Position numbers and translations under genes: made by a program. From NCBI GenBank assembly GCA_947259075.1, contig CAMYKQ010000036.1, forward strand, positions 1 to 41,988: a DNA stretch of 41,988 nucleotides. Reading direction: 5' to 3'. Below are positions 23,520-32,059 of this stretch, piece by piece (the first letter of the stretch is position 1; every line of letters starts with the position of its first letter). The stretch comes from an uncultured Gammaproteobacteria bacterium (GTDB lineage Bacteria; Pseudomonadota; Gammaproteobacteria; DRLM01). Under the pieces are notes generated by a model that was not told the DNA's origin, searched no databases, and saw only the letters and a program-made list of their open reading frames with translations.

Positions 23520-26177
23520 ATGCAGGCTGGCGCTAAACGACACCGGGGCGCGCTGCTGGATGCGGCGGCTCTGATCTTGCTGATGGTTTTCATCGCCGAC
23601 CGTTTTCCCCTTTCTCTGTTATTGAGCGATAGCATCATGACCGGCGGTGATGCCGCCTCGTGGCATCAAGTGGCGCTGCACTTGAAAAACTCCCTGTTGC
23701 CGCATGGCCGTTTGTTTGGCTGGGATCAGAGTAATTTTTTCGGTTACCCCAATCTTCAATATTATTTCGTGCCGCCCTTTTTGCTGGCGGTGCTGCTGAG
23801 TTACGTCATGCCGCTCACCGTCGCCCTCAAACTGGTGAGCTTCGCCGGCATCCTCGCCCTGCCGCTGGCGCTGTACTGGGCCTTGCGCAAGATGGATTAT
23901 CCCCGCCCTTTTCCCGTGGCCGGGGCTTGGGTCAGTCTGCTGTTTTTGTTTCATGAGCGCTTCGTCATGTTCGGCGGCAATGCGGTCAGCACCTTGGCGG
24001 GGGAGTTCAGTTACAGTCTGGCCTTGGTGCTGATGGTCTTGTTCATGGGGTCGCTGCATCATGGCCTGCCCGCGGGGAAACATCTGCTGCGCAATGCGCT
24101 GCTATTGGGCCTGATCGGACTCACTCACGCCTTCGTGTTTTTAACCGCGGTGTTGATGCCGCTCTATTTTGCGCTGCGTAAGGGTTCACTCAAAGAGCGG
24201 CTGGGCTATCTGGGGCTGATGTATGGGCTGGCCTTTCTGGTGATGGCGTTTTGGGTGCTGCCCATGCTCGCGCTCTTCGACTACACCACGCCCATCAAGA
24301 TGATCTGGCGTTTTTACAGCCTTGAACAATTTTTAACTACCGTGAACTACGAATTGCTCGGTCTGGCCTTGGTCTTGGGTTTATTATTTTTCCTCCCGGC
24401 CTTGCGCCGCCATCATCTGGGTTTTCATCTCTATATGCTCGCCGTCGCGGCGGCGCTCTACTTAGCCGCCACCTTGCTCAAGGTGGCTGACATTCGCTTC
24501 TTTCCCTTTCTGGTTTTGTTCAGCTTATTGCTCGTGCTCGATGCGGCGGCGAGTCTAGTCGTGCTGGCCCCGCGCCGCCGGGGTCTGCTGAGTGGCGTGG
24601 TGTTTGTCATCGCCATCCTGCTGGGTGGCGCTTGGCTCTATAAGCCGGACCTGCAAGCACCGGCGTGGTTCGTCTGGAATTACACCGGTTACGAGGCCAA
24701 GCCCGCCTTCAAGGACGGCACGATGCAGCAACTGGCGGCCGCCCTTGCCGCGCCCGCGGGCGCGCCGCGAGTGGCTTGGGAGAAATTCGCCTATGACGGC
24801 GAGTTTGGCAGTGACCGCGTTTTTGAAAGCATGAATTTATTCACCGGGCGCTGGTCGACGGAGGGCATCCATTACGCCTCGGCCTTGCTGAGCAAGCCCA
24901 TCAGCTATATGCATGGCGAATACTCGTTGCATTCCGCCGCGCCGGAGGATCTCATCTTCTCCCATTACAATATGGAGATCGTGCCGCGGCGTTTCCGCAT
25001 GTTCAATATCCGCGACTTCATTGCCGCGAGTCCCGAGATCACCCGTTTGTTTGCCGCATCGCCGGATTTTTCAAAGACCGCCGCGGCGGGGCGCTACACG
25101 ATTTTTTCTTTGCGCGAGGGCGCGGAACGTTATGTGGAGTCGACGCCTTATACGCCGCAATTGCTACGGCTTGACGGTGCTGATTGGCGGCAGCGTTTCT
25201 ATGCCTGGTTCCGCCGTGGCGCGGATCTGGATTTGGCCCTGGTCAGCGGGCATCGCGCCACGGCGGATGAGCGCGCGCGCTATTTCCGTGTGGCGCCCGC
25301 GGAGATCGACGTCCATGGCTTCGTTACTGGCGCGCGGCGTATTCCTCAAGCGCGGGCCACTGTCAGTGATGAGGCTTTGGATGATTTCACCATACGTTTT
25401 CGCACCGACCGGCCTGGCATCGCGCACCTCATCAAGGTGGCCTATTCCCCCAATTGGGAGGCGGAGGGCGGTGAGTCTTTATTTCCGGTGAGCCCGGGTT
25501 TCATGTTGATCTTTCCTCAGGGCGAACAGGTTGTGCTGCGCTACCGGCGGCATGGGAGCGAAATCCTTGGCTTGGTGCTCACTACGCTGGGCGGATTCTT
25601 GCTCGTGATTTTGGCGTGGCGGCCGCGGGCCGCCGCGTCTTGTTTGCGCGCGCAGTGGATCGCGCGGCTTGCCACGGGGATAGAGCGGATTCGCTGGCCG
25701 GTCTACGGCGTGGTGTTGCTCGTCCTCATTGCCGGCGGCGTGCATGGCTGGCGGGAAAAGCAGGCGGTGTTCGACGATTATCACCACGGGACGCGTTTAG
25801 CGGCGCAAGGAAAAATGGAAGATGCCTTGGTCTATTTTCATCGCGCCGGCAGTGATGAGCACATCGCTCACGACGACAATGCCGATGTGCCCGCGGCGCT
25901 TTATGCGGCGGTGCGCGCCTTGCGTGAACTGGGCCGTGACGCGGAGGCCATCGCCGCGGCGGAGCGCCTGCTGCATTACTATCCCATGTGGATCTATGCG
26001 CATGAGCTGCATTTTCATTTGGGCGAATTGTATGCCCGGCGCGGTGAGCGCGACCGTGCGGTGCGGCATTTTCAGCGCTGTGAGGAGATGGATCTTTTTT
26101 CCTCCTATCATGCCGATTGTCAGACGCGCTTGGCATCATTGACGCGGCAACAGGATGTGAGCGATGCGCCGCGTTAA
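23520..26177 (+). CDS. Large GT-C-like membrane protein (PTPS-related type) with C-terminal TPR-like region
   Basis: This is an 885-residue protein. Residues 13-345 hold about nine or ten transmembrane segments. The first periplasmic loop carries GGDAASWHQ (41-49), an Asp-containing loop like the one used by GT-C enzymes that take polyprenyl-phosphate sugars. FFGYPNLQYYFVPPF downstream is typical of the 6-pyruvoyl-tetrahydropterin-synthase-related membrane family. A soluble periplasmic domain follows (about 380-680), then two more membrane segments (about 690-710 and 735-752). The end is a helical region with repeated A-x-x-Y/L patterns (DALVYFHRAG, AAERLLHYYP, AVRHFQRCEE) like TPR units. The next gene overlaps its end by 14 bases. 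Likely role: transfer of the lipid-linked sugar to a protein or glycan (inference). Confidence 0.75.
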   Translation: MQAGAKRHRGALLDAAALILLMVFIADRFPLSLLLSDSIMTGGDAASWHQVALHLKNSLLPHGRLFGWDQSNFFGYPNLQYYFVPPFLLAVLLSYVMPLTVALKLVSFAGILALPLALYWALRKMDYPRPFPVAGAWVSLLFLFHERFVMFGGNAVSTLAGEFSYSLALVLMVLFMGSLHHGLPAGKHLLRNALLLGLIGLTHAFVFLTAVLMPLYFALRKGSLKERLGYLGLMYGLAFLVMAFWVLPMLALFDYTTPIKMIWRFYSLEQFLTTVNYELLGLALVLGLLFFLPALRRHHLGFHLYMLAVAAALYLAATLLKVADIRFFPFLVLFSLLLVLDAAASLVVLAPRRRGLLSGVVFVIAILLGGAWLYKPDLQAPAWFVWNYTGYEAKPAFKDGTMQQLAAALAAPAGAPRVAWEKFAYDGEFGSDRVFESMNLFTGRWSTEGIHYASALLSKPISYMHGEYSLHSAAPEDLIFSHYNMEIVPRRFRMFNIRDFIAASPEITRLFAASPDFSKTAAAGRYTIFSLREGAERYVESTPYTPQLLRLDGADWRQRFYAWFRRGADLDLALVSGHRATADERARYFRVAPAEIDVHGFVTGARRIPQARATVSDEALDDFTIRFRTDRPGIAHLIKVAYSPNWEAEGGESLFPVSPGFMLIFPQGEQVVLRYRRHGSEILGLVLTTLGGFLLVILAWRPRAAASCLRAQWIARLATGIERIRWPVYGVVLLVLIAGGVHGWREKQAVFDDYHHGTRLAAQGKMEDALVYFHRAGSDEHIAHDDNADVPAALYAAVRALRELGRDAEAIAAAERLLHYYPMWIYAHELHFHLGELYARRGERDRAVRHFQRCEEMDLFSSYHADCQTRLASLTRQQDVSDAPR

Positions 26178-26982
26178 GCTGGGTGTTTATGCGCTGATGT
26201 TATGCGGTCTCTGTGCCGCCGCCGCGTTCGCGGGCGTGGTGCAAGTGCAGCTCAGCAGCGAGACGACGGTAACGGGGCCGCAAGCCCTTGTGCGTTTAGA
26301 TGTGCGCAATGAGGGGAGCGAGCCGTTGCTGGATATCGCCGCCCGCTTGCATCTGGAGGGGAATGAATTCGTTTCGGAACGGATTGCGCGGTTGCTGCCC
26401 GGTGACACGCTTTCCCAGCGCCTGCTCGTCCCCTTGCCGCCGCATGCGCGAGGACGTTATCTCCTGCCGCTGTGGTTGCTGTATCACACCGCGGCGGGTC
26501 AGTCCCTTGCGGCGGTTCATGTCGCCGAATTGAATACGGCCGAGGCGCGGCCGGCGAATCTGCGGCTGGAGCTTGCCGCGTTACACCTTGAAGGCCGTGA
26601 CGGCGGCGGGCGTTTATCTATTCATAATGCCGCGGCCTCGTCACGGGTATTCAACTTGCGAGCCGTGACGCCGCCCTCGCTGCATCTCGGTGGTCTGCCC
26701 GATAGCCTGAGGCTGGCGGCCGGCGCGGAGATGACGCTGCCCTTCAAATTGGAGGTTGAAGAATCGCTAATTAGCGGCGCGTATCCCGTGTTCGTGTTGG
26801 CATCGTTTACTGAGGAAGATTTGCATTACGCGCAATCCGTCGCGGCGACGGTGCGAGTGGGCGATAGCCGCAGCCTGCCCGCCCGGTTTTTCGCGTATAC
26901 GCAGTGGATCTACACCTTGGCGGCCTTGCTGGCGGCCTGGGTGGTGATGATGGCGTTCTATGATATCCGGCGGCGGCCTTGA
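26164..26982 (+). CDS. Exported beta-rich protein with C-terminal membrane anchor
   Basis: This is a 272-residue protein. A signal peptide (MRRVKLGVYALMLCGLCAAAAFA) leads into two beta-rich halves of the Ig-like/NPCBM-associated sort (VRLDVRNEGSEPLLDIAARL and GRLSIHNAAASSRVFNL). One transmembrane helix lies near residues 243-265, then the cytoplasmic tail YDIRRRP. This layout, a periplasmic beta-sandwich tethered to the inner membrane, occurs in accessory subunits near membrane glycosyltransferases. It overlaps the GT-C-like gene by 14 bases and ends the operon. I do not recognise a specific family. Confidence 0.72.
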   Translation: MRRVKLGVYALMLCGLCAAAAFAGVVQVQLSSETTVTGPQALVRLDVRNEGSEPLLDIAARLHLEGNEFVSERIARLLPGDTLSQRLLVPLPPHARGRYLLPLWLLYHTAAGQSLAAVHVAELNTAEARPANLRLELAALHLEGRDGGGRLSIHNAAASSRVFNLRAVTPPSLHLGGLPDSLRLAAGAEMTLPFKLEVEESLISGAYPVFVLASFTEEDLHYAQSVAATVRVGDSRSLPARFFAYTQWIYTLAALLAAWVVMMAFYDIRRRP

Positions 26983-27163
26983 AGGCGCGTTGAAAAGGGC
27001 AAGCGTGGTCTGGATTCGATTCGGGAAATGCGAAGGCTGATGCCCAGCCCCTTACAGTTAAAAATGGGGAAGATCATCCGTACGCGCCGTGGCCGCTCTC
27101 TGATTTTTTTCCGGCATTTAAACGGCGAAGACGGCTCGCGCCGCCTTCGCCGCCGCGTTTATC

Positions 27164-27871
27164 TCAGCCGCATTTGGAATCGCCGCAATTGAGACAAGTC
27201 AGGCAGCCATCCATGATGATGGCGGCCTTGGTGTGGCATTTCGCGCACAATTGCGCGCCGTCGGGGAAGCCGTTGCTGGACGCCGCGCTTTCGCTTTGCG
27301 CGACCTTGTCGTATTGCGCGCGTTTCTCATCGATGAGTTTTTTCTGGTGTTCATCGGGGCCGTCGTTCTTGAGCAGGCCTATCATGCGCAGGTGATTTTC
27401 GATGGCGTCGCCGATTTCCGCCACCAGCGACGGCATATATTTGCCGCCTTTTTTGAAATAGCCGCCGCGCGGATCGAACACCGCCTTGAGCTCCTCCACC
27501 AAGAAAGTGACGTCGCCGCCCTTGCGGAACACCGCGGAGATAATCCGGGTGAGGGCGACGATCCATTGGAAGTGATCCATATTCTTCGAGTTGATGAAGA
27601 TCTCGAAGGGGCGGCGCAGTTCGTGTTCGGTGCCGGCATTGAGCACCACGTCATTGATGGTGACGTAGAGCGCGTGTTCCGACAGCGGTGTTTTTACTTT
27701 ATAGGTCGAACCGACCAGCATATCGGGCCGTTCTATTTTTTCATGCATGTGGATGACGTTGGATTCCGCTTCGTCACGCAATTTTTGTTGCGCGGCGGCC
27801 GCGGCGCTGGCCTTGTCCTCTTCCTTCACCACATTGTATTTGACGATCTTGCTATTAATGTTGATGGCCAT
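27164..27871 (-). CDS. nrdJb: Class II ribonucleotide reductase small subunit NrdJb
   Basis: This 235-residue protein corresponds to the C-terminal piece of B12-dependent ribonucleotide reductase in bacteria with a split enzyme, as in Pseudomonas NrdJb. It has the TSCPD-like region (YVTINDVVLNAGTEHELRRPFEIFINSKN, then RKGGDVTFLVEELKAVFDPRGGYF). Its C-terminus carries the Cys motif CAKC...GCLTCLNCGDSKC, used for zinc and for re-reducing the active site. GAGGAG lies just before the ATG at 27871 (MAININSKIV); upstream in-frame codons are inside the gap. It is 44 bases downstream of nrdJa and shares its transcript. Confidence 0.9.
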   Translation of the reverse strand: MAININSKIVKYNVVKEEDKASAAAAAQQKLRDEAESNVIHMHEKIERPDMLVGSTYKVKTPLSEHALYVTINDVVLNAGTEHELRRPFEIFINSKNMDHFQWIVALTRIISAVFRKGGDVTFLVEELKAVFDPRGGYFKKGGKYMPSLVAEIGDAIENHLRMIGLLKNDGPDEHQKKLIDEKRAQYDKVAQSESAASSNGFPDGAQLCAKCHTKAAIIMDGCLTCLNCGDSKCG

Positions 27872-27915
27872 GGTGTGCTCCTCGATGGCGGGCCGCGTTG
27901 GCTCGGCCCCCAATA

Positions 27916-30069
27916 TTAAAATTTTCCGTAATAACCTTCTTTTAAGGCGTCGTAGAGATTGGCGGCGGTATGGGTTTCGCCGTCGTAGACGATCTCTTCA
28001 TTGCCCTTCACTTCCACCACGGAGCCATCCTCCAAGGTGAATTGATAGGTGGTGTTGGCGAGGTCGCTCTCCTTCACCAGCACGCCTTGGAAGGCCTCGG
28101 GGTTGAAGCGGAAGGTGGTGCAGCCTTTCAAGCCCTGGCCGTAGGCGTAGAGGTAAATATCCTTGAATTGCTCGTATGGATAATTGGTGGGCACATTGGC
28201 GGTTTTGGAGATGGACGAGTCCACCCATTTTTGCGCCGCGGCCTGGATGTCTACATGTTCTTTCGGGTGGATGTCCTCGGCGGTGATGAAGTATTCCGGC
28301 AATTGCTCCTCTTCTTTTTCCGAGAGGGGCACGGCCTTGGGATTGATCAGCTCGCGGTAGGCGAGCAGTTCGAAGGAGTAGACATCCATCTTCTCCTTGC
28401 TCTTTTTACCTTCGCGGATCACGTTGCGGAAATAGTGATGGGCGAAGCTGGGCTCGATGCCGTTGCTGGCGTTGTTGGCCAATGACAGCGAGATGGTGCC
28501 GGTGGGCGCGATGGAGGTGTGGTGGGTGAAACGCGCGCCGCTCACGGCGAGTTTTTCCACCAGCGCCGGCGCCTCGGCGGCGATGCGCTGCATGTAACGG
28601 CTGTACTTGGCGTGCAGGACTTTGCCTTTGATGCTGGCACCCGGCTTCCAGCCGTCGGCGATCATCTCGGGGCGCTTGCGCAGCATCTCTTCGGTGACGG
28701 TGAAGTCTTCCTCCATGATGGGCGCCGGGCCTTTTTCCTCGGCGAGCTCTAGCGCGGCGCGCCAGCCTTCGACGGCCATTTCGCGGGTGACGCGTTCGGT
28801 GAATTCCACCGATTCATTCGAGCCGTATTTCATCCGCAGCATGGTGAGGGTGGAACCCAGGCCGAGATAACCCATGCCGTGGCGGCGCTTGCGCATGATT
28901 TCATTGCGCTGGCCTTCGAGGGGGAGGCCGTTGATCTCGACGACGTTGTCGAGCATGCGGGTGAAGATGTTAACGACCTTGCGGTATTCCTCCCAATCGA
29001 AGCGCGCGCGTTCGGTGAAGGGGTCGCGCACGAAGGTGGTGAGGTTGACCGAGCCCAGCAAGCAGGAGCCATAGGGCGGCAGCGGTTGTTCGCCGCAGGG
29101 GTTGGTGGCGCGGATGGCCTCGCAGAACCAGTTGTTGTTCATCTCATTGACCTTGTCGATGAGGATGAAGCCCGGTTCGGCGAAGTCGTAGGTGGAGGTC
29201 ATGATCATGTCCCACAGCCGTTGCGCGCGCAGGGTCTTGTAGACCTTGCACGCCACCAGCCCGGCGGGATTGGTGACGTAACCTTCATGCACCGGCCATT
29301 CGCGCCACACCACGAGCTCGGGATTATTCAAATCCAGTTGCTCGGCTTCGTATTCCTTGCGGTCGATGGGGAAGGCCAGCTTCCACATGGCGTCGCTCTT
29401 TACCGCCTCCATGAATTCCTGGGTGATGAGCAGGGACAGATTGAACTGGCGCAGGCGGCCGTTCTCGCGCTTGGCGCGGATGAAGTCGCCGACGTCGGGA
29501 TGGCCGACATCGAAGGTGCCCATTTGCGCGCCGCGGCGGCCGCCTGCCGAGGACACGGTGAAACACATCTTGTCGTAGATATCCATGAAGGACAGCGGGC
29601 CGGAGGTGTAGGCGCCGGCGCCGGAGACATAAGCGCCGCGCGGGCGCAGGGTGGAGAATTCATAGCCAATGCCGCAGCCGGCTTTTAAGGTCAGCCCGGC
29701 CTCGTGCACCTTTTGCAGGATGTCGTCCATCGAGTCGCGGATGGTGCCCGACACCGTGCAGTTGATGGTGGAGGTGGCGGGTTTGTAGGCCAGCGCGCCC
29801 GCGTTCGAGGTGATGCGGCCGGCGGGGATGGCGCCGTGGCGCAGCGCCCACAGAAATTCTTCGTAGCATTGCTCGCGTTTTTCGGGAGTGGCCTCCACCT
29901 CCGACAGGGCGCGGGCGACGCGTTTATAGGTATCATCAATGGCGTGATCGACCACCGTGCCGTCTTTGGCTTTGAGGCGGTATTTTTTATCCCAGATGTC
30001 TTGGGACGCGAATTGGTAAGGGATATCGGACACCTTGACCGAAACGGCTTTTAAATGCGCGGTCTTCAT
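27916..30069 (-). CDS. nrdJ: Adenosylcobalamin-dependent (class II) ribonucleotide reductase, large part NrdJa
   Basis: This 717-residue enzyme reduces ribonucleotides to deoxyribonucleotides with a radical made from adenosylcobalamin, so it works with or without oxygen. Visible motifs: TINCTV (101-106) with the first active-site Cys, AGCGIGYEFSTLR, SSAGGRRGAQMG, and the catalytic loop NPCGEQPL at 323-330 with Cys326 and Glu328. SIAPTGTISL lies further on. The C-terminal Cys tail is absent here and is supplied by nrdJb. The ATG at 30069 is chosen because GGAGGGG lies upstream and it gives the normal N-terminus; a start at 30186 would add 39 unrelated residues. It is divergent from the degQ-like gene. 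Confidence 0.95.
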   Translation of the reverse strand: MKTAHLKAVSVKVSDIPYQFASQDIWDKKYRLKAKDGTVVDHAIDDTYKRVARALSEVEATPEKREQCYEEFLWALRHGAIPAGRITSNAGALAYKPATSTINCTVSGTIRDSMDDILQKVHEAGLTLKAGCGIGYEFSTLRPRGAYVSGAGAYTSGPLSFMDIYDKMCFTVSSAGGRRGAQMGTFDVGHPDVGDFIRAKRENGRLRQFNLSLLITQEFMEAVKSDAMWKLAFPIDRKEYEAEQLDLNNPELVVWREWPVHEGYVTNPAGLVACKVYKTLRAQRLWDMIMTSTYDFAEPGFILIDKVNEMNNNWFCEAIRATNPCGEQPLPPYGSCLLGSVNLTTFVRDPFTERARFDWEEYRKVVNIFTRMLDNVVEINGLPLEGQRNEIMRKRRHGMGYLGLGSTLTMLRMKYGSNESVEFTERVTREMAVEGWRAALELAEEKGPAPIMEEDFTVTEEMLRKRPEMIADGWKPGASIKGKVLHAKYSRYMQRIAAEAPALVEKLAVSGARFTHHTSIAPTGTISLSLANNASNGIEPSFAHHYFRNVIREGKKSKEKMDVYSFELLAYRELINPKAVPLSEKEEEQLPEYFITAEDIHPKEHVDIQAAAQKWVDSSISKTANVPTNYPYEQFKDIYLYAYGQGLKGCTTFRFNPEAFQGVLVKESDLANTTYQFTLEDGSVVEVKGNEEIVYDGETHTAANLYDALKEGYYGKF

Positions 30070-30162
30070 AGAATGTGTTTCCCCTCCGTAGCTGTTGTAT
30101 ATAAGTATCCTTTTGACCCTATCATTATAGGTCTCATCCCTGTCATCACTATCGTGGGTGAG

Positions 30163-30178
30163 ACACAAGATATGGGGT
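30163..30178 (-). promoter_or_regulatory. NrdR-type operator near the nrdJ promoter
   Basis: ACACAAGATATGGGGT matches the NrdR box consensus acaCwAtATaTwGtgt at most positions, including all strongly conserved ones. It lies just downstream of the predicted -10 box, a good place for repression. NrdR controls ribonucleotide reductase genes in many bacteria. Confidence 0.5.
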
Positions 30179-30186
30179 GAGGGCAA

Positions 30187-30215
30187 AGGGTAGGCCGGCG
30201 GGCAAAAGCTGTCAA
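30187..30215 (-). promoter_or_regulatory. Candidate nrdJ promoter
   Basis: On the minus strand TTGACA (30210-30215) is followed after 17 bases by TACCCT (30187-30192). The -35 box is perfect and the -10 box poor. The inferred start would give a leader of about 110 bases. No cobalamin riboswitch B12 box was seen in this leader. Confidence 0.4.
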
Positions 30216-30340
30216 TGAGAAACTGCGAATAACTCTCAAAAAATTTTAACTTCTTTTAATTACAGTGAGTTGAATTATTTTCGGTTTGGTTTTGGCGGAG
30301 AGGGGATGGAGATGGCCAGAAAACTCATGCAAAAACATGA

Positions 30341-30356
30341 CCACAATATATGGTGT
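30341..30356. promoter_or_regulatory. Second NrdR-type box in the nrdJ/degQ gap
   Basis: CCACAATATATGGTGT is a near-perfect NrdR box, differing from the consensus at only two weakly conserved positions. Its centre is 178 bases from the first box, further than the roughly 31 bases usual for NrdR pairs. It is 143 bases before the protease start, so it could serve either gene. The rest of the 30070-30498 gap shows no gene. Confidence 0.55.
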
Positions 30357-30498
30357 TTCCTTAGAACCAAAGAATTGGGCGGTAAACGAGCGGGGAACCA
30401 CTTTTGGCCACCCTTCTCTAAACAGCCCGTGAATAGGGGGCGCCGCTTTCCCCGTTATCGCGCGCAACAATGCTGAAGAATGGAAGGACAGTTCATTA

Positions 30499-31875
30499 AT
30501 GAATAAACGACCCGGTTTTAAACGAGTGTGGATGTTGCTGCTGGTGCTGGCCGCGAGCCCGTCAGCGTGGGCCGCGCTGCCGCTCAGCGACAGTCAGGGC
30601 GAGTCCCTGCCGAGTTTGGCGCCCATGCTGGAGCAGGTCTTGCCCGCGGTAGTGAATATTTCCACCCGCGGCCGGGTGCGGGTGGCCGACAATCCGCTGA
30701 TGCAGGACCCCTTCTTCCGCCGTTTCTTCGGTGTGCCGGAGGCGCCGCGCGAGCGGCCCACCCAGAGCTTGGGTTCCGGGGTGATCGTGGACGCCAAGAA
30801 CGGTTACGTGCTGACCAATAATCACGTCATCGACAAGGCCGACGAAATCACCGTGATCTTGACCGACGGCCGCAGCCTCACCGCCACCTTGGTGGGCAAG
30901 GATCCGGAGGCCGATGTGGCGGTGATTCAGATCCCCGCGGAAAAACTCGCGGCGGTGACGCTGGCCGACTCGGAGCGGGTGCGGGTCGGTGATTTCGTGG
31001 TGGCCATCGGCAATCCCTTCGGTCTCGGCCAGACCGTCACCTCGGGCATCGTCAGCGCCAAGGGGCGCAGCGGCTTGGGCATCGAGGGCTACGAGGATTT
31101 CATCCAAACCGACGCCTCGATCAACCCCGGCAATTCCGGCGGCGCGCTGGTCAATCTGCGCGGTGAGCTGGTGGGGGTGAACACCGCCATCATCGCGCCG
31201 GGCGGCGGCAACGTCGGCATCGGTTTCGCCATCCCCATCAATATGGCGCGGCAGATCATGGAGCAATTGGTCACTCATGGCGAGGTGCGCCGCGGCCGGG
31301 TAGGCCTGTTCGTGCAAGACCTGACCCCCGAGCTGGCCAAGGCCTTCGGCATAAAAGAAACGCGCGGCGCGGTGATCGCCAAAACCATGCAGGATTCACC
31401 CGCGGAAAAGGCCGGGCTGAAGTCAGGCGATGTGGTGACGTCCATTAACGGCAAGGCGGTGAGCAGCTCCGCGGAGCTGCGTAATATCTTCGGGCTGCTG
31501 CAAGTGGGTGAGACCGCCGCGCTCGATGTGATCCGCGACGGCAAGCCGCGCGTGATTAAAGTGGTCATCGCCGAGCCGGTGCAGGCGAGCTTGGACGGTC
31601 AGCGGCTCAACCCGGTGTTGCAGGGCGCGAGCTTCGGCGTCATCGCCGAAGACAGCCCCGACTTCGGCCGCATCGAAGGCGTGCCGGTGCTGAGCGTCGA
31701 GCCGGGCACCCCGGCATGGCGGGCGGGCTTGCGCAAGGGGGATGTCATCGTGTCCATCAACCGCCAGCCCGTGACGAACTTGGAGGAGTTGCGGCAGGCG
31801 GTCAAGGGCGCGCAACGCGGTTTATTGATAAATCTGCGCCGCGGCAATGGCGCCTTGTTCATTTTGATTCAGTAA
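30499..31875 (+). CDS. degQ: Periplasmic serine protease of the Do/DegQ family
   Basis: This is a 458-residue envelope quality-control protease and chaperone. A signal peptide ends near SAWA (residue 25). The trypsin-like domain has the triad His109 (TNNHV), Asp139 (DPEADVAV) and Ser213 (NPGNSGGAL). Two PDZ domains follow (about 265-355 and 375-455), each with G-L-K-x-G-D-V type ligand loops (AGLKSGDVVTSING and AGLRKGDVIVSINR). The L-A loop is short, closer to DegQ than DegP. A strong terminator sits 50 bases downstream. A DegS-like single-PDZ layout is excluded by the second PDZ. Confidence 0.92.
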   Translation: MNKRPGFKRVWMLLLVLAASPSAWAALPLSDSQGESLPSLAPMLEQVLPAVVNISTRGRVRVADNPLMQDPFFRRFFGVPEAPRERPTQSLGSGVIVDAKNGYVLTNNHVIDKADEITVILTDGRSLTATLVGKDPEADVAVIQIPAEKLAAVTLADSERVRVGDFVVAIGNPFGLGQTVTSGIVSAKGRSGLGIEGYEDFIQTDASINPGNSGGALVNLRGELVGVNTAIIAPGGGNVGIGFAIPINMARQIMEQLVTHGEVRRGRVGLFVQDLTPELAKAFGIKETRGAVIAKTMQDSPAEKAGLKSGDVVTSINGKAVSSSAELRNIFGLLQVGETAALDVIRDGKPRVIKVVIAEPVQASLDGQRLNPVLQGASFGVIAEDSPDFGRIEGVPVLSVEPGTPAWRAGLRKGDVIVSINRQPVTNLEELRQAVKGAQRGLLINLRRGNGALFILIQ

Positions 31876-31927
31876 AAGGCGGCGGTAGCAGCGGGAGGCG
31901 CAGTGTCCGCCGCGCCTCTTGTGCAAT

Positions 31928-31957
31928 AAAAAAGCGAGCCTTCAGGCTCGCTTTTTT
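31928..31957. terminator. Strong bidirectional intrinsic terminator after degQ
   Basis: AAAAAAGCGAGCC, loop TTCA, then GGCTCGCTTTTTT: a 7-bp GC stem extended by A/T pairs, with a T run on both strands. It ends degQ and could also stop minus-strand transcription arriving from 32060. Confidence 0.95.
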
Positions 31958-32059
31958 ATTTGTGAGCGTCGAAGACGTAAATAGCATGGGGCGCTATTGT
32001 TATTGGCGGGCGCGGTGATGCCCCGTCCGTGACGCGGGAAAATTCTTGGCGAAGGCGCG

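Noticed and set aside
30070-30498. Cobalamin riboswitch before the B12-dependent nrdJ
   Set aside because: No B12 box or matching core found in the leader; NrdR-type boxes explain regulation better.
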